From Candidatus Stackebrandtia faecavium (GTDB lineage Bacteria; Actinomycetota; Actinomycetes; Mycobacteriales; Micromonosporaceae), in NCBI GenBank assembly GCA_019112895.1, contig DXIM01000143.1, forward strand, positions 27,321 through 91,320: a stretch of 64,000 nucleotides of DNA. The letters are read 5' to 3'. Both the position numbers and the translations under genes were made by a program. Under the pieces are notes generated by a model. That model saw only the letters and a list, made by a program, of their open reading frames with translations, made no database searches and was not told the DNA's origin. Numbering within the stretch: position 1 is the stretch's first letter; each line of letters begins with the position of its first letter. Below are positions 45,691 through 54,538 of this stretch, one piece after another.

Positions 45691-46671
45691 TCACGAGGAT
45701 CGAAAATGGTCCCAACCGACGGGTCCGTCACCGTACGGACGACCGTCGACGGTGACGCCCGTACCCGCCCGCACGTGACCGATGACGTGCCAATCGCCGG
45801 TCAATTGTGCATCGCGGGGGAACGTAGCGACCAGGGCGTGGTCTTCGCCGCCCGTCAACACCCACTGCATCGGCTCCACCCCCATGGCCTTACCGGCGTT
45901 GCGCATCGCATCCGGCACGGACAACCGCGTCGAGTCGATATCGATAGCCACCCCGGATTCCTGGCCGAGGTGCCCCACGTCGGCCAGCAAGCCATCGGAC
46001 ACGTCGATCATCGCGGTCGCACCCAGTGCCGGGGCCGCAAGCCCCGCGGAGTAGGAAACAATGGGGCGGCGGTGCGCCGAGACCAGAGAACCGGGCGACC
46101 GGAAACCGCGCGACAGGATCGTGTATCCGGCTGCCGCCCAACCCAAGCGCCCGGCGTAGGCGACGAGGTCACCGGCCTGCGCCCCGCTGCGCCTGACCGC
46201 TTCGCCGCCGCGGAGATCGCCCAGCGCGGTGATGCTGATCGTCAAGGTCGGGGACGACACCGTGTCGCCACCGACCACGGCCGCTGCGGTCATACGGGCC
46301 TCGGCCTCGATGCCGTCCGCCAGCTCCTGCAGCCACGTCAACGGAGTTTCGCGTGGGGCCGCCAATCCCAGCAGTAGCGCGGTCGGACTCGCGCCCATCG
46401 CGGCGATGTCAGCCATATTGGCGGCTGCCGCCCGATGCCCCACATCACTTGCGCTCGACCAATCCCGTCGGAAATGCCTGCCTTCCACCAAGACGTCTGT
46501 GCACGCCACGACCCGCCGGTCCGGGGCCATCACTACGGCCGAATCGTCGCCTGGCCCCACCACGACGTTGTCCACGCTGCTGAAGCGTTGTGTCAGGGCC
46601 GAGATGATCCCGAATTCGTTTGGTCGGTGCGTTTCGTGTCCATGAGTTCCCACCGCATAAGTTTCACCCAC
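45691..46671 (-). CDS. thiL: Thiamine-monophosphate kinase
   Basis: About 326 residues if GTG at 46671 is used; GTG at 46653 is equally possible, and the open frame reaching 46791 would overlap the divergent gene. Motifs: NEFGIISALTQRF, VVVGPGDDSAVVMAP (Mg-ATP binding), VLVEGRHFRRDWSSASDVG, ANMADIAAMGA and IDVSDGLLADVGHL, then VLTGGEDHALVATF. It phosphorylates TMP to thiamine diphosphate. No riboswitch is evident upstream. Confidence 0.92.
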   Translation of the reverse strand: MGETYAVGTHGHETHRPNEFGIISALTQRFSSVDNVVVGPGDDSAVVMAPDRRVVACTDVLVEGRHFRRDWSSASDVGHRAAAANMADIAAMGASPTALLLGLAAPRETPLTWLQELADGIEAEARMTAAAVVGGDTVSSPTLTISITALGDLRGGEAVRRSGAQAGDLVAYAGRLGWAAAGYTILSRGFRSPGSLVSAHRRPIVSYSAGLAAPALGATAMIDVSDGLLADVGHLGQESGVAIDIDSTRLSVPDAMRNAGKAMGVEPMQWVLTGGEDHALVATFPRDAQLTGDWHVIGHVRAGTGVTVDGRPYGDGPVGWDHFRSS

Positions 46672-46774
46672 GGCCTCTTCGCGATGTGGGAGGCGCCCAA
46701 AGGAAGTAACGAAAAGTGCCGCCCCCGTTTCCGCATGTGATGATGGAGCAAAGGCAAGGCGTGAGGAGTTGGCG

Positions 46775-47008
46775 ATGGTCCAGGCATACATACTGATTCA
46801 GACCGAGGTCGGTAAAGCTCGCGAAGTTGCGCTAGCCACCTTGGAGATCCACGGCGTGGTCAAGGTCGACGCAGTCACCGGGCCCTACGACGTCGTCGTA
46901 CTGACGGAAGCCAACACGGTCGATGAACTCGGCAAAATGGTGGTCAGTAAGGTGCAACAAATACAGGGCATAACCCGAACGTTGACCTGCTCGGTCGTGA
47001 ACTTGTAA
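46775..47008 (+). CDS. Stand-alone Lrp/AsnC ligand-binding (RAM) domain protein
   Basis: 77 residues with no DNA-binding domain. MVQAYILIQTEVGKAREV opens a single RAM beta-alpha-beta-beta-alpha-beta fold; VTGPYDVVVLTEANTVDEL contains the ligand-binding GPYD motif. Such SARD-like proteins assemble into rings and may bind amino acids; their role is mostly unknown. GAGGAG precedes the ATG. It is divergent from thiL and followed after 11 bases by the DUF3515 gene. Confidence 0.88.
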   Translation: MVQAYILIQTEVGKAREVALATLEIHGVVKVDAVTGPYDVVVLTEANTVDELGKMVVSKVQQIQGITRTLTCSVVNL

Positions 47009-47019
47009 GGAGCACGTTG

Positions 47020-47652
47020 GTGGCCTCTGACGACGATTCGAAGGCCGAAAGCGGCACCGAGAAACCGAAAGAAAGCGAATCGGACCGGATCAACCAGTCG
47101 GATCGTCGCCGAGCCGCAGGCATCGCCACCTTGGTGGCGGTGCCCGTGACGATACTGGCGGCGATCGGTGCCTTCGCCGTCGTGGGCAACGCCACTGAGA
47201 ACGAGCAACCGGACGAGGACCACGCCGTGCCGAGCGAAGCCGTCACGGTCGACGTCCCCGAACTCAGCGACGAGCAATACGAATACTGCCGCGCGCTGAT
47301 CTCGGTGCTGCCCGATGAGTTGGCGGACGAACCCCGCCGCACCGTCACCGGCGACGCGGGTGCCGCCGAGATCGCCGCGGCCTGGGGAGACCCCGCAATC
47401 ACGTTGCACTGTGGCGTTTCCGAGGTCGAGGTGGAAGACACCGCCAACGTGTACCGTCTCGACGCCACGTGCTGGTATGCGGAAGAATCCGAGGAATCCA
47501 CCACGTGGTCTACCGTCGACCGCGAACTTCCGGTGAAACTGGAGGTTCCGGCGGACTACACCGAGTCCGGTCAGTTGGCACAGGCCGTTTCGTCCTCCGT
47601 CGCCGAGAAACTCCCAGCGATCAAGGACGTGCCGAGCGGCTGCAGCGCCTGA
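47020..47652 (+). CDS. DUF3515 membrane-anchored protein
   Basis: About 210 residues from GTG at 47020 with AAGGAGCA upstream. A Lys/Glu-rich cytoplasmic N terminus of about 40 residues precedes one membrane helix (GIATLVAVPVTILAAIGAF). The exported domain has DEQYEYCRALISVLPDEL, PAITLHCGV and DATCWYAEESEE, with paired cysteines; it ends in a Ser/Cys-containing segment. DUF3515 genes sit beside ddl in many actinobacteria (Rv2980), suggesting an envelope role; function unknown. It converges on ddl with 6 bases between stops. Confidence 0.83.
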   Translation: MASDDDSKAESGTEKPKESESDRINQSDRRRAAGIATLVAVPVTILAAIGAFAVVGNATENEQPDEDHAVPSEAVTVDVPELSDEQYEYCRALISVLPDELADEPRRTVTGDAGAAEIAAAWGDPAITLHCGVSEVEVEDTANVYRLDATCWYAEESEESTTWSTVDRELPVKLEVPADYTESGQLAQAVSSSVAEKLPAIKDVPSGCSA

Positions 47653-47658
47653 TTCGGC

Positions 47659-48750
47659 TCAGCGAAGCCCAGTGCCTCGCGCGAGCGCACCGTTGACGAG
47701 CCGGGCAATCAACGAGTCGTAGTCGAGGCCAGCGGCCTGCCACGCAAGCGGTACACCGGATTTGGGAGTCAACCCTGGCATGGTGTTGATCTCGTTGACA
47801 TAGACTTCGCCGTCCGGCGCCAGGAACAGGTCTATTCGCGCCAGGTCCGAGCAATCCAGCAGGGTGAACACCTGCGCCGACAGTTCTCGGATCCGCTCGT
47901 TCACGCCTTCGGGCAGGTCGGGCGCGAGATCGTAGGGCTGGTCGCTACCGAGGTACTTCGAATCGAAATCGAACCAGCCTTCCTCTCCCACTTCCAACAC
48001 CTCCAGCGGGCCGCTGGTCTCGGGTGCGGCGCCATCGGCGCCCCCCAACACGGCGCACTCGATCTCGCGCACGCCCGTGAAGGCCGACTCCACGAGCGCT
48101 TTCGGGTCGATGTCATGCGCGACCTCGAGCGCCTTGGGCAGCTGCGACCACGCCGTTACCCTCGTGACCCCGAGGCTGGACCCGGAACGCGAAGGCTTGA
48201 CGAAAACGGGAAGCCCGAGGCGATCCATCTGGCCCTGAGTGAGTTCCTCGCCGGCACGCACGACCTCGTACGGACCTATCGGGATACCGGCGTTCGCGAG
48301 GAGACGCTTGGTGAAGACCTTGTCCATGCATACCGCGGACGACAACACACCGGAGCCGACGTACGGCACGCCGGCCATCTCCAAGAGACCTTGGACCGTG
48401 CCGTCTTCGCCCCAGGACCCGTGTAGGACGGGGAAGGCAACGTCCACGTCCGACAATGCGAACCGCATTCCGTCGGCCGCGTCCACTGTCGGCGCGGGCG
48501 TCGGGTCGGCGGACGGGACGACGCGGTCCCCAGCGTCTGCGCTGATCTGCGGCATACTGTCGGCACCGATGCTCTGTTTGCTGGCTTCGTGCCCCAACAT
48601 CGCCCACCGGCCATCTTGAGTAATGCCGATCGGCACCGCCTCGAACGGCAGGTTTTGCAACGCCGACAAGACGCCGGCGCCGCTCGCCGTGGACACGGCA
48701 TGTTCCACACTTCTTCCGCCCAAGATGACGGCCACCCTGATGTTTGTCAT
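47659..48750 (-). CDS. ddl: D-alanine-D-alanine ligase
   Basis: 363 residues from ATG at 48750 (MTNIRVAVILGGRSVEHAVS). ATP-grasp motifs: LHGSWGEDGTVQGLLEM (substrate binding), FVKPSRSGSSLGVTRV, REIECAVLG and ARIDLFLAPDGEVYVNEINT MPG at the C terminus with the metal-binding Glu and Asn. It makes D-Ala-D-Ala for peptidoglycan. The usual EHE motif reads SVEHAVS, one residue different from the common EHEVS. It lies 59 bases after gpsA on the same strand. Confidence 0.95.
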   Translation of the reverse strand: MTNIRVAVILGGRSVEHAVSTASGAGVLSALQNLPFEAVPIGITQDGRWAMLGHEASKQSIGADSMPQISADAGDRVVPSADPTPAPTVDAADGMRFALSDVDVAFPVLHGSWGEDGTVQGLLEMAGVPYVGSGVLSSAVCMDKVFTKRLLANAGIPIGPYEVVRAGEELTQGQMDRLGLPVFVKPSRSGSSLGVTRVTAWSQLPKALEVAHDIDPKALVESAFTGVREIECAVLGGADGAAPETSGPLEVLEVGEEGWFDFDSKYLGSDQPYDLAPDLPEGVNERIRELSAQVFTLLDCSDLARIDLFLAPDGEVYVNEINTMPGLTPKSGVPLAWQAAGLDYDSLIARLVNGALARGTGLR

Positions 48751-48809
48751 TGGCATTGACCCTAACGCAGCCTTGGCGTATCCGCGCTCATGCAGCCGAA
48801 CAGCGACAC

Positions 48810-49805
48810 TCACTCGGATTTGGTGTCGCGCGACATCAGGTTGGCGACGGCTTGGCGCGGCGGCATGCCTTCGTAGCAAACCTTTTCCACCTGTTCCGTC
48901 ACGGGCATTTCGACGCCGTGCTGGTTGGCCAGTTCCCGGATCGAACGACAGCTTTTGACACCCTCGGCCGTTTGTTTCGTGACTTCCTGCGCCTCAGCCA
49001 GCGATTTGCCCCGGCCGAGTTGTTCGCCGAAAGTGCGGTTACGCGACAGCGGCGACACGCAAGTCGCGACGAGGTCGCCGAGACCCGCCAGACCCGAAAA
49101 CGTCAGGGGGTCCGCACCCAGTTCGATGCCCAGTCGCGACGTCTCAGCGAGCCCGCGCGTGATCAAAGTCGCCTTGGTGTTGTCGCCGAAACCCATGCCT
49201 GTCGCCATGCCGTAGGCCAGGCCGATGGCGTTCTTGACGGCACCGCCGAGCTCACAGCCGATCATGTCTGGGTTCGTGTATGGACGGAAGTACGGCGTCG
49301 TGATCGCCGACTGGACGGCCAGCGCGCGTTCTTGGTCTTCGCAGGCGACGACCGCACCGGTCGGTTCTTCGCGCGCCACCTCCAGGGCGAGGTTCGGTCC
49401 GGTCACGACGGCTACCCGATCGGTCGGCACCTGCGCGGCTTCGCAGATCACTTGACTCATGCGCCGCGTCGTGCCCAGTTCGATGCCTTTCATCAAACTG
49501 ATGAGCGTCATGTCCTCGCGTAGCCATTTAGCCCACCCTCCGAGGTTTTCGCGCAGGGTTTGACTGGGCACGGCCAACACCACGAAACGTGCACCATCGA
49601 GGGCTTCGGCCGGGTCGTCGGTAGCGGTGACATTGGATGGCAGCAGGACGTCAGGAAGATAGGACGGATTCGTGTGGTCCGTGTTGATCGCGTCGACGAC
49701 TTCGGGGCGTCGTGCCCACAGTCGAACGGGAGTGCCGGCGTCGGCAAGTATCTTCGCGAAACTGGTACCCCAGGAACCGGCCGCCAAAACCGCAGCGTGA
49801 GACAC
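48810..49805 (-). CDS. gpsA: Glycerol-3-phosphate dehydrogenase [NAD(P)+]
   Basis: 331 residues from GTG at 49805, preceded by AGGAAGGAGG, a very strong ribosome site. The NAD-binding loop reads [15 protein letters not shown]: the first Gly of the usual GAGSWG is Ala here. [16 protein letters not shown] carries the catalytic Lys, and [11 protein letters not shown] and RNRTFGEQL follow. It makes sn-glycerol-3-phosphate for phospholipids. The plsC stop lies one base before it, so the acyltransferase and GpsA are produced together. Confidence 0.95.
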   Translation of the reverse strand: MSHAAVLAAGSWGTSFAKILADAGTPVRLWARRPEVVDAINTDHTNPSYLPDVLLPSNVTATDDPAEALDGARFVVLAVPSQTLRENLGGWAKWLREDMTLISLMKGIELGTTRRMSQVICEAAQVPTDRVAVVTGPNLALEVAREEPTGAVVACEDQERALAVQSAITTPYFRPYTNPDMIGCELGGAVKNAIGLAYGMATGMGFGDNTKATLITRGLAETSRLGIELGADPLTFSGLAGLGDLVATCVSPLSRNRTFGEQLGRGKSLAEAQEVTKQTAEGVKSCRSIRELANQHGVEMPVTEQVEKVCYEGMPPRQAVANLMSRDTKSE

Positions 49806-49806
49806 G

Positions 49807-50592
49807 CTACGCCTCCTTCCTGCTGGACTTGTGTGCCTTGTAGTCGTACAACGGTGGCGGTGTCTCCTCGCGGATCTCAGCGAGTTGGTCGCGCACTCGC
49901 AGCATGATCGTCTCGGTGACTTCTTCGAGGGTCTGCAGTGTCGGTTCGCCTTCACCTTCCCATTTCGACAGGTCCACCGGGGCGCCCGCCGCAATCCGCA
50001 CCTTTGTGCGCAGGCGGGGACGCCACTTCTTCGTGATCGGGTTGAACAAGCGATGGGGGCCCCACACCGAGACCGGAATGACCTGGGCACCGGTCTCCAA
50101 AGCGAGCCGCGCTACTCCGGTCCGGCCGCGCATTGGCCAGTGCTCCGGCTGCTTGCTGGTGGTCCCTTCGGGATAAAAAATGATGCTCTGGCCCGCGTCG
50201 ACGGCTTCGATCGCCGCATGCAAAGACTTGATGGCGTCGGACCCACCCCGATAGACGGGGATCTGGCCGGTCCATCCGATGAGTTTGCCCAACACGGGGA
50301 TCCGGAACACGCCGTCCTTCGCGAGGAAATGCGGGTTACGCCCGCTGTTGTAGACGTAGTGGGCGACCGGCAACGGGTCCGTCTGGGAAATGTGGTTGAC
50401 CGCAAAGATCACGCCCCCAGAACGAGGCACGTGACGCATGCCGGACCAATGGCGCCGAAACATCACCATCATTGTTGGTTTGACGACGGCCACCGCCACC
50501 ATCAACCAGAACGTACGACGCTCATTATCGGGGCGCCGACCGAAATACCAGGCGTCGTACCGCTTCGAACTGCCAGTCACGTCAACCTCCAT
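49807..50592 (-). CDS. plsC: 1-acyl-sn-glycerol-3-phosphate acyltransferase (PlsC family)
   Basis: 261 residues. A hydrophobic segment lies at about 28-48 ([18 protein letters not shown]). The acyltransferase motif I is [10 protein letters not shown] (H-x4-D), motif III is [11 protein letters not shown], and PVYRGG and [11 protein letters not shown] complete the set. It acylates lysophosphatidate or a related acceptor at the membrane. It is the first gene of plsC-gpsA-ddl, with one base between its TAG and the gpsA GTG, an unusually tight coupling. Confidence 0.92.
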   Translation of the reverse strand: MEVDVTGSSKRYDAWYFGRRPDNERRTFWLMVAVAVVKPTMMVMFRRHWSGMRHVPRSGGVIFAVNHISQTDPLPVAHYVYNSGRNPHFLAKDGVFRIPVLGKLIGWTGQIPVYRGGSDAIKSLHAAIEAVDAGQSIIFYPEGTTSKQPEHWPMRGRTGVARLALETGAQVIPVSVWGPHRLFNPITKKWRPRLRTKVRIAAGAPVDLSKWEGEGEPTLQTLEEVTETIMLRVRDQLAEIREETPPPLYDYKAHKSSRKEA

Positions 50593-50771
50593 CGCCGTCG
50601 CATCACTTTACTGCTTGGGCGTTGACGGTGGCGATCGGCTGTTTTACCCACCCGTACGGTGAAGCCGGCGATACTGCCCGAAGTCGGGGTTTTCCCCCAT
50701 GGCATAGGACTTGCACCTGGTGTCATCATGGAGTCAGACCTACAGTCACCCGCGCACCTAAGGAGTGCCCC

Positions 50772-50987
50772 GTGAACCTTAAGCTACTGGCCTGGATCGC
50801 CCTTCCATTCATCGGCTTGATTGTGGTCGGCTGGCTAGTGGCGTGGCTGATCGGAGCGATCCTCAATGCGATCTCCTGGGTATTGGGTGCGGTCTTCTAC
50901 CTTGTGTTGGCCATTGCCATCGTCGCGGCGCTGTGCTGGGTCTGGTCGAAGGTCCGCACGAAGCTCTCAAGACGGGCCACCTCGTAA
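50772..50987 (+). CDS. Small membrane protein with two hydrophobic segments
   Basis: 71 residues from the GTG at 50772, with AGGAG at 50761; an upstream in-frame extension looks non-coding. Two membrane helices fill most of the protein (LLAWIALPFIGLIVVGWLV and SWVLGAVFYLVLAIAIVAAL), ending in a basic tail KVRTKLSRRATS. No family recognised. It precedes cofC by 6 bases, so they are probably co-transcribed. Confidence 0.65.
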   Translation: MNLKLLAWIALPFIGLIVVGWLVAWLIGAILNAISWVLGAVFYLVLAIAIVAALCWVWSKVRTKLSRRATS

Positions 50988-50993
50988 CTGCCG

Positions 50994-51638
50994 ATGCCCC
51001 ACTCTCATTGGACCGTGGTCGTTCCGGTGAAGCGACTGGACGACGCCAAAACCAGACTTCAGTCCACCCGGGAAGGGACCGCCGGCCGTGAGCTCGCATT
51101 GGCGTTCGCGTGCGACACGGTCGCCTCGGTCCTGGCATGTCCGTCCGTGGCCATGGTTGCGGTCGTTACGCCGGACGAGACTGTCCATTCGGCATTGCCG
51201 GACGGGGTGCGGCGCATCGGTGAACCCGGCGACGAAGGGCTCAACGCGGCCATCTCGCATGCCTGCACCGCGCTGCCGCCCCGCCCGGTCGCGGTCATAG
51301 TGTCCGATCTGCCCTCGCTCCACGCGGACGAACTGTCGGCCGCCCTCGACACGGCCGCCAGCAACGACTTCAGCTTCGTCCCCGACTCGGACGGGACAGG
51401 TACGGTCCTACTGGCCTCGAAAAGGCCGGACCTGCTGCGGCCCCAGTTCGGGGAGGGTTCGGCCTCGGTGCACGAATCCGCCGGGGCCGCACGCCTCGAC
51501 GGCGACTGGCCGACGCTGCGAAACGACGTCGACACCCGTGCCGACCTCAAGGATGCGCTGGCTATGGGCGCCGGCAGGCACACCGTCTCCGCGCTGCACG
51601 CGATGAACGATGACGACCTCGCCCATGTCGAGCATTGA
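50994..51638 (+). CDS. cofC: 2-phospho-L-lactate/phosphoenolpyruvate guanylyltransferase (F420 biosynthesis)
   Basis: 214 residues. WTVVVPVKRLDDAKTRLQ is the CofC/FbiD nucleotide-binding start, followed by LALAFACDTVASVLAC, AVIVSDLPSLHADEL and SFVPDSDGTGTVLLAS, with the metal-binding Asp. The enzyme activates phosphoenolpyruvate or 2-phospholactate with GTP for coenzyme F420. Position next to mutT1 and hupB matches Rv2983 (fbiD). Other F420 genes are not in the window. Confidence 0.93.
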   Translation: MPHSHWTVVVPVKRLDDAKTRLQSTREGTAGRELALAFACDTVASVLACPSVAMVAVVTPDETVHSALPDGVRRIGEPGDEGLNAAISHACTALPPRPVAVIVSDLPSLHADELSAALDTAASNDFSFVPDSDGTGTVLLASKRPDLLRPQFGEGSASVHESAGAARLDGDWPTLRNDVDTRADLKDALAMGAGRHTVSALHAMNDDDLAHVEH

Positions 51639-51662
51639 CCGCATCGCCGTTATCCTGGGCGG

Positions 51663-51866
51663 ATGCAGGCAACCGTAGCGGCCTTCGACCCCGATACGCA
51701 CAGGGGCAAGGTTCTGTTGGACAGCGGGTATTCGAAAGAGTTCGACTCCGATGCGTTCGCCGTCTCCGGGCTCAGGCTGCTTCGGCTCGGGCAACGAGTC
51801 GCGCTCGACCTGACTCCCGAAGGACGCGTCGCGGGACTGTGGATCCCGACCATGCCGGCCCCTTAG
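51663..51866 (+). CDS. Small cold-shock/OB-like protein
   Basis: 67 residues: MQATVAAFDPDTHRGKVLLD, then EFDSDAFAVSGLRLLRLGQRVAL and a short end. The G-K-V-L-L-D start and the LRPGQRV-like turn resemble cold-shock domain proteins, although the RNP aromatic motifs are missing. Similar small proteins occur beside cofC in actinomycetes, from memory. In mycobacteria the ppk gene is in this place; here it is absent. Function unknown. Confidence 0.7.
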   Translation: MQATVAAFDPDTHRGKVLLDSGYSKEFDSDAFAVSGLRLLRLGQRVALDLTPEGRVAGLWIPTMPAP

Positions 51867-51883
51867 CGTGAACAGGAAATCGG

Positions 51884-51900
51884 GGGGTGCTTCGCACCCC
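51884..51900 (+). terminator. Short GC hairpin after the cold-shock-like gene
   Basis: GGGGTGC at 51884-51890 pairs with GCACCCC at 51894-51900 around a 3-base loop (7-bp stem), 18 bases beyond the stop codon. There is no T run directly after it, so termination is probable but weakly supported. Confidence 0.5.
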
Positions 51901-51921
51901 TAAACCCGCTACGGTGTTTCT

Positions 51922-52875
51922 GTGATAAACCGCCACGCCGAAACGGGCCCGGCGACACAAGCATCACAGTCGCCGGCACGTCCCGTTGCTGCTCAATCGA
52001 TGGATCGAATCCTGGCCGCAGGCGGTGTGCTGTGGCGGTATGGGCTCACCGGAAGCGTCGAAGTCGCCGGCATCTACCGGCCGGCTTGTGACAACTGGTC
52101 GCTGCCGAAAGGCAAACTCGACCCGGGCGAGCCGACGCTGTCGGCAGCGTGCCGGGAAGTCTACGAGGAAACCGGCCATCGCGCCCAGCCGCAGGCTTTT
52201 CTCACTTCGGCCCGCTACGAACTGAGCCGCGCCGGCGGCAGTGTCACGAAGATCGTCGACTATTGGGCGATGCGTGCCCTCGAACCGACCGCCCCCTTCG
52301 TCCCGAACGAGGAAGTGACGGCGCACCGGTGGTTGTCGTTCGATGAAGCCACCGAAGTACTGGATCGTCCCCGGGACCAAGAGGCACTGCAACGGTTCGG
52401 CGCGCTGCCCACAATCACTGCGACCATGATCCTGGTGCGCCATGCGCAGGCCGTCACCCGCGCCAGTACCGATGTCGCCCGTCCGCTCAACGCCGCTGGC
52501 GAGGAGCGACTCACGAAGTTGACTCCTCTGCTGGAGCTGTATCGTCCGGCGAAGATCGTGTCGGCGACGCCGCGGCGTTGCGTCCAAACGATCTCGCCCC
52601 TTGCTGACGTGTCCGGCTTGTCGATCAGTCCCGACGAGATCTTCGACGAGGACATCCACCTGCGCAATCCGGAACGCACCACCCATCGGGTGAGACAGTT
52701 GGCGGGCACCCATTCCACGACTGTGGTGTGCACGCATGCTCCCGTCATCAGCGACACGATCGCGATTCTGGCCGACACCGATGGCGTCGACGTCTGCAAC
52801 GTCGATACCGATCCGGGCGATGCGTGGGTCCTGTCGTTCACGAACAGGGCTTTGGTCGCGGTCGAGAGACTGTGA
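51922..52875 (+). CDS. mutT1: MutT1-type Nudix hydrolase with histidine phosphatase domain
   Basis: 317 residues, GTG start at 51922 (a second in-frame Met is at 52000). The Nudix box GKLDPGEPTLSAACREVYEE (with TGH following) gives G-x5-E-x7-REVxEE. The C-terminal half is a histidine-phosphatase (RHG) domain: MILVRHAQAVTR, ATPRRCVQTISPLAD and VVCTHAPVISDTI. This two-domain layout is MutT1 of mycobacteria, which hydrolyses 8-oxo-(d)GTP and diadenosine polyphosphates. Position between cofC and hupB agrees. Confidence 0.92.
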   Translation: MINRHAETGPATQASQSPARPVAAQSMDRILAAGGVLWRYGLTGSVEVAGIYRPACDNWSLPKGKLDPGEPTLSAACREVYEETGHRAQPQAFLTSARYELSRAGGSVTKIVDYWAMRALEPTAPFVPNEEVTAHRWLSFDEATEVLDRPRDQEALQRFGALPTITATMILVRHAQAVTRASTDVARPLNAAGEERLTKLTPLLELYRPAKIVSATPRRCVQTISPLADVSGLSISPDEIFDEDIHLRNPERTTHRVRQLAGTHSTTVVCTHAPVISDTIAILADTDGVDVCNVDTDPGDAWVLSFTNRALVAVERL

Positions 52876-52991
52876 CCGGTACACCTCCGGGCGAGGCGCG
52901 GCGAGACCGGTAAGGTCGGCGCCGCAGGGCAGCATGACGAATCTTGTCTGCCGTTCCTCTGCCGCCCACAACCCCCTAAGGACTTTCGGTA

Positions 52992-54077
52992 ATGAGATCC
53001 GTACTGGTCGCGTCCATAGCCGCCTTTGCCATCGCCGTCATCGCGACACCATTGGCGATCAAGCTTTTGACGCGCGCCCATCAACCGGTTCGTAACGAGC
53101 TGGGGCTGGCGAGCAACGCGGGAAAGCAGAAGACCCCAACCATGGGCGGCCTCGTCTTCATCGGCGCCACCATCTTGGCGTACGGGATCGGCCATCTTGC
53201 TTTGCTTCCGTTGACTGGACGACCGCACCTACCGACCGCGACCGGGCTGGTGCTTCTCGGCTTGTTCGCCGGGGGCGGCATCATCGGCCTGCTCGACGAC
53301 GTCCTCAAGGTCGTCAAGAAAAATTCCGGCGGGCTGGCGGGACGCTACAAGATTCTCGGACAGATCATCGTCGGCGCCGGTTTCGGCGCGTTGGCGATGT
53401 ATCTTCCCAACCCGCAGGGCTTCACGATCGGCAGCGATAAGTTGTCGCTGGTGCGAGACATTCCCTGGGCCCACATCGGAAAGGTCGCGGCCATCGGGGT
53501 GTTCGTCATCATGGTGATGGCCACATCCAACGCGGTGAACCTGACGGACGGTCTCGATGGTTTGGCGACAGGTTCGTCCGCGATCGTGTTGACGGGGTAT
53601 GTGATCATCGGCTTCTGGCAGTACCGGCATTGGTGCGCAGAACACCCGAATATGGACGCTTGCTATGCGATCCGTGACCCTCTCGAAATCGCGTTGGTCT
53701 GCGCAGCCGCAGCGGGGGCGTTGATCGGGTTCCTGTGGTGGAACACGTCTCCGGCACGGATATTCATGGGCGACGTCGGATCGCTCGGTTTGGGGAGCTT
53801 GATCGCCGGTGTAGCCCTCGCGACCCACACCATGCTGCTGCTGCCGATCGTATGTGGCCTGTTCGTTTTTGTGACGTCGTCGCGCATCATCCAGTACGTA
53901 TCGTTCAAGACGACCGGTAAGCGGGTCTTTCGGATGTCGCCGATACATCACCACTTCGAGATGGCGGGGTGGAGCGAGGTCACGATCGTGGTGCGTTTTT
54001 GGCTCCTGGCCGCAATCAGCGCGTGTCTCGCGCTGGGCTTGTTCTTTTCGGACTTCCTGCGCCTCGCGGGGTGGTGA
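52992..54077 (+). CDS. mraY: MraY-family phospho-N-acetylmuramoyl-pentapeptide-transferase
   Basis: 361 residues with about ten membrane helices. Family motifs are complete: [12 protein letters not shown], the DD motif in GLLDDVLKV (about 100), [15 protein letters not shown] (about 180), [11 protein letters not shown] and [15 protein letters not shown] (HHH at about 318). It should transfer phospho-MurNAc-pentapeptide to undecaprenyl phosphate to make lipid I. The gene stands alone between mutT1 and hupB, not in a division and cell wall (dcw) cluster, where mraY is normally found. It may be the only copy moved here or a second, possibly inhibitor-tolerant or specialised, copy. AAGGA precedes its ATG. 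Confidence 0.9.
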   Translation: MRSVLVASIAAFAIAVIATPLAIKLLTRAHQPVRNELGLASNAGKQKTPTMGGLVFIGATILAYGIGHLALLPLTGRPHLPTATGLVLLGLFAGGGIIGLLDDVLKVVKKNSGGLAGRYKILGQIIVGAGFGALAMYLPNPQGFTIGSDKLSLVRDIPWAHIGKVAAIGVFVIMVMATSNAVNLTDGLDGLATGSSAIVLTGYVIIGFWQYRHWCAEHPNMDACYAIRDPLEIALVCAAAAGALIGFLWWNTSPARIFMGDVGSLGLGSLIAGVALATHTMLLLPIVCGLFVFVTSSRIIQYVSFKTTGKRVFRMSPIHHHFEMAGWSEVTIVVRFWLLAAISACLALGLFFSDFLRLAGW

Positions 54078-54449
54078 CGCTCCTTCCTCCCCCGCCTCGC
54101 GGCTCGGCTTCGTGCGACGTATCGCCGGAGACGGGCCGCGTTTGCGTGTTCATGCCGCGGCCCGCAGTGTCGAAGCTGCACGGTGCTTTTCGGCCGTTCA
54201 AGAACGAATGGTCGGATCTGCAAACATTGAGCAACGAATCACACAGAAAAAAGTTACGGGACTGCGAAAACTCATTTACGTAATGTCAGCGGACATTCGA
54301 TACATAACCAGTTATTGACGGCCACTAATTGCATTCCTCAATCCAAGGCATCGGCCTCGGTTACGAAGCGTGGATTCATTCGAAGGAATTACCTCAATGA
54401 TCACGGATTGAACCTTCATGATCACTCGAAAGATAGAAACATGAAACGA
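54078..54449. other. AT-rich intergenic stretch between mraY and hupB
   Basis: No coding pattern or RNA gene is recognised. The right part (about 54220-54450) is markedly more AT-rich than the neighbouring genes, with repeated ATT/TTA runs. It ends in the hupB terminator. It is a convergent region, so no promoter is required here. Confidence 0.5.
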
Positions 54450-54490
54450 CGAAGGGGAACGGTTTCATATTTATGAACCGTTCCCCTTCG
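54450..54490 (-). terminator. Strong hairpin terminator of hupB
   Basis: CGAAGGGGAACGGTT at 54450-54464 pairs perfectly with 54476-54490 (15 bp), and further pairs around an AT-rich loop extend it. It lies 48 bases beyond the hupB stop. On the minus strand it is followed by a T-containing stretch. Confidence 0.85.
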
Positions 54491-54538
54491 AATGAGCCGC
54501 TGGTCATCCGAACAGCCACCCGATATCGGACACGCGAA

